Shown here: positions 58,259 through 64,000 of the stretch, one piece after another
Layout of the letters: every line of letters begins with the position of its first letter
Numbering within the stretch: the stretch's first letter is position 1
Source: Cepaea nemoralis
Taxonomy: Eukaryota > Mollusca > Gastropoda > Stylommatophora > Helicidae
Direction: 5' to 3'
Assembly: GCA_014155875.1 (NCBI GenBank)
Contig: JACEFZ010006327.1
Coordinates: 91,001 to 155,000 of the forward strand
Length of the DNA: 64,000 bases
Program-made: the position numbers and the translations under genes
The notes under the pieces: generated by a model
Told to the model about the DNA's origin: nothing
The model's database searches: none
The model's input: only the letters and a program-made list of their open reading frames with translations

Positions 58259-60290
58259 GTGACTGTTGACAGAATAGATATAAAATTTAGAATGGCAGAG
58301 GCAGAAAACCTAAGTGCCCTGTTTAAGGAAACAGGGATACTGTGTGGACTCCTTGGCTCAGAATTGGCAAATTATACGTCGGATAAGTATGAAAAACATG
58401 AAACGTCCAGGAGGGCAAGAAAATTGGCAGAGCGATGTCTTCAGGCTGAAATGGAGAACAAAGTGAAAGATCGCCAACATGCCATAGATATGAAGAGGAT
58501 GGAAAATGAGCTGAAGCTTAGGAGACTAGGAAATAATCCAGCCACCCCCGCACTTAACGCAAGCCCAAAAGTCGAAGCAAATGCAATAGCATCCTCTCTT
58601 CAACAAGGTCCCATGGCGTTTCCTTTAGAACCATTTTCAGAGCATAGCGAAACGATTGAGAGTTATCTTCACCAATTCGAAAGAATATGTTATGTGGCTT
58701 AGAGAAAGGTAAATGGAGTATCAAGTTATTTCATGGACTGTGTGGGATTGCCTATGATGTGTTTTTCAGACTGCGTTCAGAGAAACTTGACAACTATAAG
58801 GGCGCAAGCAGGCATTGCTTGCCAGATTTGAGTTTGATGCAGAAAGTTATAAGAAGAAATTCAAAACCGAACAAAAAAGAGCCTGAAGAAAATTATGTAC
58901 AGTTTTTGGATATATTATAACATATCTACACAAGTGGAGCATTTTAAGAAAATATGGGGAGACAAATGAAGATTTATCAGAAATGATCATCATAGAACAG
59001 CCGAAAATTATAATGTCAGCTGACATTATATGAGGACATTCCTTACTCAGCATGGAGCTATGAGACTGGATGCTATTATTATCATGTCAGAGAGGCTTGA
59101 AACGTCACAGAAGGGGTCTGGGGATGCTCGTCAGAAGACTGTAGTTCCTCACCTGACACATTTTAGAAGCCAAAGGGAAAGGATAGTAACAGTTAAAATA
59201 TGCCCAAGGATAGGAATAAACCCCTACCAAATATTTGGTTCCACATGCATTGAAACATGGGAAACAATATTGTCTCAAATGCAGTATTTAAAAAAAAAAG
59301 TCGCTTCAAAGTCAACAGGGTCGACTTCATTGCACCGGATTTTATCTCATATGGCTCGATCTCTTTCCACAGCGCGGAAAGCGTCGCACAAAGCACGAAC
59401 TCCGTAACTTTTAGCGACGACCACAGGAGTCTCCGAAACATTTAACTCGTAAACCGAAGGGCGCTGCCCGGAATCGAACCCACAACCTTCGGAGCACGAG
59501 TCAAACAGCTTGACCACTTCGCCACAGAGACTCCAAATACAATATGGTCCCAAAATGCAATATTATTGGACTCCAAGCGAAGGAATACGGTCGTAAACAA
59601 ACACGTCATAGCGTGGTATGTTTGGCGAAACCAGAAATTAAGAAGCTGAACACTTATGACCATTCGGTTAGGAAGGACAACGAAAACACCAAATCTAGAC
59701 ATCCAGCTATTGAATCAGTTACTCTTAACGGAGTCGATACCACTTGGCTATACGACACTGGTATTCAAATTGATGCAATTGTGTCTACCACGATAGTGAA
59801 CCCTGATCAAGTCATCGAGGAAACAATTGAACTCCACCTCAGCCCCGATTTCATTACCAGTGACAAATGTAAGCATATTTTCGCGTTATGTGGCTGGCGA
59901 AATAAGAGTAGCTGCGCTAGATGATTCAATTTACCCTGTGATGTTGGGATATCGCTACCTCATTTTATGAGATCAGTTTAATCCTCTGATAATCTCAGCT
60001 ATGATGACTAGACAGGAAGCGAAGAAGGCTCCGGCGACGACATCTCATGCACATCCTCAACAAGAGGAATTGAAATAAAACCAGACAGCAGATGTCACAT
60101 TAGCTGCATGTTTTCATAAACTGCCTAAAGCACATTCATCTCCACATAAAGGTGAACTGTATATCAAAGATGTACTTCATCATAGATATGTAGGTAAAGA
60201 ATGAACGGAGCATGAGCAGCTTGTTGTCCCTTCTTCTTACAGAGCTCTACTTCTAGATATGGCCATAGCCTATCATGCGAGGGAGATACA
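58259..60290 (+). mobile_element. Ty3/gypsy-group fragment, gag-protease-integrase start (element 3)
   Basis: Third element of the same kind. Gag begins at Met 58292 (MAEAENLSALFKETGILCGL), with the N-terminal pattern of elements 1 and 2, and continues in shifted frames (WSIKLFHGLCGIAYDVFFRL; RTFLTQHGAMRLDAI) to about 59130. After a nested SINE come the protease site TTWLYDTGIQIDAIVST (59735-59785) and, in another frame, YPVMLGYRY. Integrase follows directly: LVVPSSYRALLLDMAIAYHA ending REIH at 60288, where the minisatellite starts. No RT lies between protease and integrase. Many breaks make it dead. Confidence 0.75.
59290..59551 (-). mobile_element. tRNA-derived SINE, family B relative, nested in element 3
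   Basis: On the minus strand the head reads GGAGTCTCTGTGGCGAAGTG with an A box (TGGCGAAGTGG), and later GGGTTCGATTCCGGGCAG with a B box. The body (59300-59450) matches 46195-46350 of the family B SINE. Flanks carry a 13-bp near-duplication (59277-59289 AAATGCAGTATTT; 59553-59565 AAATGCAATATTA). This copy shows that family B has a tRNA-type head. Confidence 0.8.
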
Positions 60291-62060
60291 CGGTAGGATG
60301 TAACAAGTTCTTGGCCCACAGAAAGACACGTTAGAATGTACCCAGATCATGGTCCAAGGAGAGAAAAGTTAGAATGTAAACAGATCATGGTCCAGGAGGA
60401 GACAAGTTAGATGTAGCAAGATCATAACCAGAGAGAGTCAAGTCAGGATGTAACCAGGACATTGTATTGAGTGAGAAAATAGGATGTAACAGATCATGGC
60501 CCAGGACGAGACAAGGTTGGATGTAACCAGATCATGGCCCGGGGAGAGACAATTTAAGATATATCCAGATCATGGTTGATAGAGGGAAAAGTTAGGAGCT
60601 AACCAGATCATTTTCCAGGGAGGGACTAGTTAGGATGTAACCAGATCATGGTTCAGAGAGAGACAAGTTAGGATATAACCAGATCATGGTCCATAAAAAG
60701 ATAAGTTAGGATGTAACCAGATCGTGGTTCACAAATATATAAGTTAGGGTGTAACCAGATCATGGTCCATGAATAGACATGTTTGGGCGCAAACAGATCA
60801 TTGTCAAGATAGAGACAAGTTAGGATGTAAACATATCAAGGTCCATGGAGAGACAAGTTAGGATGTAACCAGATCATGGGCCAAGGAGAGAAAAGTTAGG
60901 TTGTAACCAGTCCATGGCCCAGGGAGAGACAAATCAGGATGTAACCAGTGCATGGCCCTATCTGAGACACATTCATGTGTAAACAAATCATGGTCCAGTA
61001 TGAGACAAGGTAGGATGTAAATGGATCATGGTCCAGGAACAGACAAGTTGGGATGTATTCAGATCATGGTCCAGGGAGAGACAATTTAGGAGCTACCCAA
61101 ATCATGGCCCAGGTATAGACAAAATAGAATATAAACAGATCATGAGCCAGTGAGGGCCTAGTTAGATCGTAACCAGATCATGGTGCTGGGAGAGACAAGT
61201 AGGATGTAACCAGATCATGGTCCAGGGAGAGACAAGCTAGGGCGTAACCAGATCGTGGTCCAGCCAAAGACATGACAAGATGTAAACAGATCATGGTCCA
61301 GGGAGAGATAAGTTAGGATGTAACCAGATCGTGGTTCAGGAATGGACAAGTTAAGACATAACCAGATTATCGTCCATGGAGAGACAAGTTAGGATGTAAC
61401 CAGATCATTGTCCAAAGAGAGAAAAGTTAGGATTTAGCCAGATTGTGACCCAGGGAGAGGCAATTTAGGATGTAGCCAGATCGTGGTCAAAGAGAGAAAA
61501 GTTAGAATGTAACCAGATCATGACACATGGGGAGAAAATTTAGAACGTAATCAGATCAATACCAGGGAGAGGCAAGCTAGGATGTAACCAGATCGTGACC
61601 GAGGGAGAGAAAAGTTAGGATGTAACGAGATCATGACCCAGTGTGAGTAAACTTGGAATATAACCAAATCATGATCTAGGGAGAGAAAATCTAGGATGTA
61701 AATATATTATGATCCAGGGAGAGACGTGTAAGGATATAACCAGATCATGGTACAGAGAGAGACATGTTAGCATGTACTCATTTCACTACCCAGGGATAGG
61801 CAAGCTACGATTTTATCAGTTCGGGACCCAAGGAGAGACATATTATGATGTAACCAGATAATGACCAAGGAAGAGGCATGTTAGGATGTAACCAGATCAT
61901 GGTCAAGGGAGCGACATATTAGGGTGTAATAAGATCATGACCCAAAGAGAGGCAAGTTGGGATGTATCCATATCATGACCTAGGTGAGAAAATTTAGGAT
62001 GTTACCAGATCGTGACCCAGGGAGAGAAAAGCTGGGATGTTACCAGATCATGAACCAGGG
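60291..62060 (+). repeat. 38-bp minisatellite, main array
   Basis: Tandem, diverged units of about 38 bp built on TTAGGATGTAACCAGATCAT followed by GGTCCAGGGAGAGACAAG. By length there are roughly 45 units. The array starts at the break point of element 3 and continues beyond a LINE insertion at 63851. No coding potential. Confidence 0.95.
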
Positions 62061-63850
62061 AACGAACGAACGACCAAACAAACTTTATTTTCAAAGGGTT
62101 AAGAATTGGGCAAGCAGACCCGTCTGACATTCTGCTCTTATTATCTATTTCCTCTCATACATTATTTCATTCACCGTCACTTATGAAGCTAATCATAGAC
62201 AACAAGAAAAACAAGCATTGAAATGCATGGAAAATAATCAATAATACACTACTCACTTAGGCAAATTGAAGGCGTTACGTACCATATATATGAGAATTTT
62301 TATCGGCTAGTTGTTGTTTGTGATAATTTCCATTATTATTGTATTAGGAGGGGGGCATGTAGTCTGTACTGAGGTAGTGTTCAAAAAGGTTGCGACTATG
62401 TATAATGGTTGATTGTGTCTTTGATTTCTTGTGGAAGATTGTTCCACAACTGAGCGGCAGAATACACTAAGCTTATTTTATATAAGTCTATTCTAGGTTT
62501 AAGGACATGAAGTATATTTAGTCGTTCGCTATGCCTTGAATTATATTTGAACAATGACCAAGGGTACCTTGGAGCATTTTAAAATAGGATTTTGTGAATA
62601 AGTTTAGCCTTATTGTAAAGTAGGCGTTCGTGGAGTGGCAGTAACTGAAGACGTTTGTGTAGGTTAGAATTGTCGGTAAGCTTGTCACCATTAATTAAAC
62701 GCGCTGCCCTTTTATGGAGTGCATAGCCATTGTCTTATTGATTTGGAGCATCCATCCCAGATTGTGAAGCAATAATCTATATGTGTTTGTATGTGGGAAT
62801 TGAGGAATATCTTCCTTGTGTTTTCATCAAGGAAATTTTTAATGTTGGCTAGTTGGTATACTTTGTGGATATTTGTTTCACGAAAGCGTGAACATAGGAA
62901 TTAAAAGTTAGATGTTAATCAATGATTAGACCCAGTGCCTTGTGCTCGGCTACAATTTCGACACGCGTGTTACCAATGTGCAGCTGAAGAGTTCTCTGCG
63001 AGTTTTGAGTGTGAAGTCTTTGCCTCGTTGCTATTAACATAGATTTTGTTTTAGAAATGTTAATTTGCATGCGGCTTGCATGACTCCAGTTAACTACACT
63101 GTATATTTCCTGATGCAATGATGATTCTAGCACATTACGATCAGTAGCGCGTGTATATACTTTGCAGTCGTCTGCGAATAGATCGGCGTACGACGAAAGA
63201 TATAAGGAAATATCATTTATGGAAATGGTAAATAACAGAGGGCCAAGTATAGATTCCTAGGTGTTATATTAATGGTAATGGCATCGGGTAAAGATTTGTT
63301 GTGTGATATTACTTATTTTCTGTCTAATCAAAAATAATTTTATTAATGTCAGTATATTAAAACTTACCTTTATTGTTTCTAGTTTTTTAATTAGAATAGT
63401 ATGATCTAAATCTATCATATCGAAAGCTTTTTTTTTTATCTATAAACACTGCTCCACATAGAGTATAGTCGTTAATATTTTGATGCCTGTTTTCTATCAT
63501 TTTTGTTAAAGCCATACAACAAGAATCTTGTTGCCGATACCCTGGCTGACTGTCAACTATTAGTTTATGGCGAACTAAGTGTTCTAGTGTTGTTTTGTGA
63601 ATGTGCTTTTCTAGTGGTTTGGATATTGAGGATAATATGGAAATTGGCCTACAGTTACTCATGAGCCGATCGACTAAAGAACCAGCTTTTAAATGGGATA
63701 CACTTTGACGAATTTAAAGGCTGATGGGAAGTGACGTTTGGTGAGACATTGACTATACATAAATGCTAGTGGCTCGCAGATCACCGGTGCAGCGTAGCGA
63801 AGGATCCGATTACTGATTCCATCTAGTACTGATGAGTTATTGCTTTTTAG
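62061..63850 (-). pseudogene. CR1/L2-like LINE inserted in the minisatellite
   Basis: Minus-strand frames: SNCRPISILSSISKPLEKHI, VDSQPGYRQQDSCCMALTKM and CGAVFIDKKKSFRYDRF (63662-63387), RT motifs 1 to A. Then, after breaks, SRMQINISKTKSMLIATRQR (63060-63000) and a C-terminal part with WNNLPQEIKDTI near 62440. The 3' end at 62061-62110 has CCTTTGAAAATAAAGTTTG and a short (GTTC)n tail, similar to 42300-42388. Minisatellite lies on both sides. Confidence 0.8.
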
Positions 63851-64000
63851 GCAAGTCAGGATGTAGCCAAATCATGACCCAGGGAGAGAAAAGTTAGGAT
63901 GTAAACAGATCATGACCCAGGGAGAGGCAATTTAGGATGTAACCAGATCGTGTCCCAGGGAGAAAAAAAGTTAGTATGTAACCAGATCTCGAACCAGTGA
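63851..64000 (+). repeat. 38-bp minisatellite, continued to the window edge
   Basis: The same units resume after the LINE (GTCAGGATGTAGCCAAATCA and following) and run off the window. Confidence 0.95.

Overview
The window is eukaryotic, from a repeat-rich animal genome, and almost all of it is retrotransposon sequence in various states of decay. I see no host protein gene, no intact tRNA gene and no bacterial-style operon. The coding-like stretches are reverse transcriptases, RNase H domains, gag, protease and integrase pieces, GIY-YIG nucleases and one pogo/Tigger-like transposase relic, nearly all broken by stops or frameshifts. A short 18S rRNA 5'-end fragment (8750-8904) has a lophotrochozoan look (mollusc or annelid), but I hold that assignment loosely because it rests on memory of rRNA sequences.

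Layout. 0-6.5 kb: remains of several LINEs, namely an RT fragment running off the left edge, an I-type LINE with RNase H and a (GAA)n tail, a minus-strand LINE of family C, and a second RNase H LINE with an (AACT)n tail. 6.5-8.75 kb: a Penelope-like GIY-YIG fragment and repeat family A (copies at 7.0, 32.8 and 43.0 kb). 8.75-10.1 kb: an 18S/28S rRNA chimera joined to repeat family D with long (TTAG)n tracts. 10.1-19.95 kb: a minus-strand RNase H LINE split by an 8.3 kb Ty3/gypsy-group LTR retrotransposon (11005-19313) with 622-bp LTRs and a 5-bp target duplication. 20.8-22.6 kb: a 62/49-bp minisatellite. 22.6-27.3 kb: a minus-strand family C LINE carrying a nested SINE and a nested plus-strand RTE-like LINE. 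27.3-36.2 kb: mostly unannotated sequence with a GIY-YIG copy, SINEs, family A copy 2, an RNase H LINE end and a Tigger-like relic. 36.2-45 kb: a Penelope 3' end, a CR1/L2-like LINE, GT/GA-rich tracts, (TTAG)n, a second copy of the minus-strand RNase H LINE, and family A copy 3. 45.3-54.9 kb: a long-LTR gypsy-group element on the minus strand between two inverted Penelope-like copies. 58.3-60.3 kb: a third gypsy-group fragment. 60.3-64 kb: a 38-bp minisatellite interrupted by a minus-strand CR1/L2-like LINE.

How it fits together. The three gypsy-group elements share a gag N-terminal pattern and all place integrase directly after protease. Where RT or RNase H survives it lies downstream of integrase, the order described for Gmr1-like elements rather than the usual Ty3/gypsy order. 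The two longer ones have lost the integrase catalytic core. The first has LTRs containing an unusual run of at least 13 consecutive perfect hairpins. Several unrelated elements end in (AACT)n, which probably explains the very long TTAG tracts. Two minisatellite arrays appear to have grown from single units present in dispersed elements.
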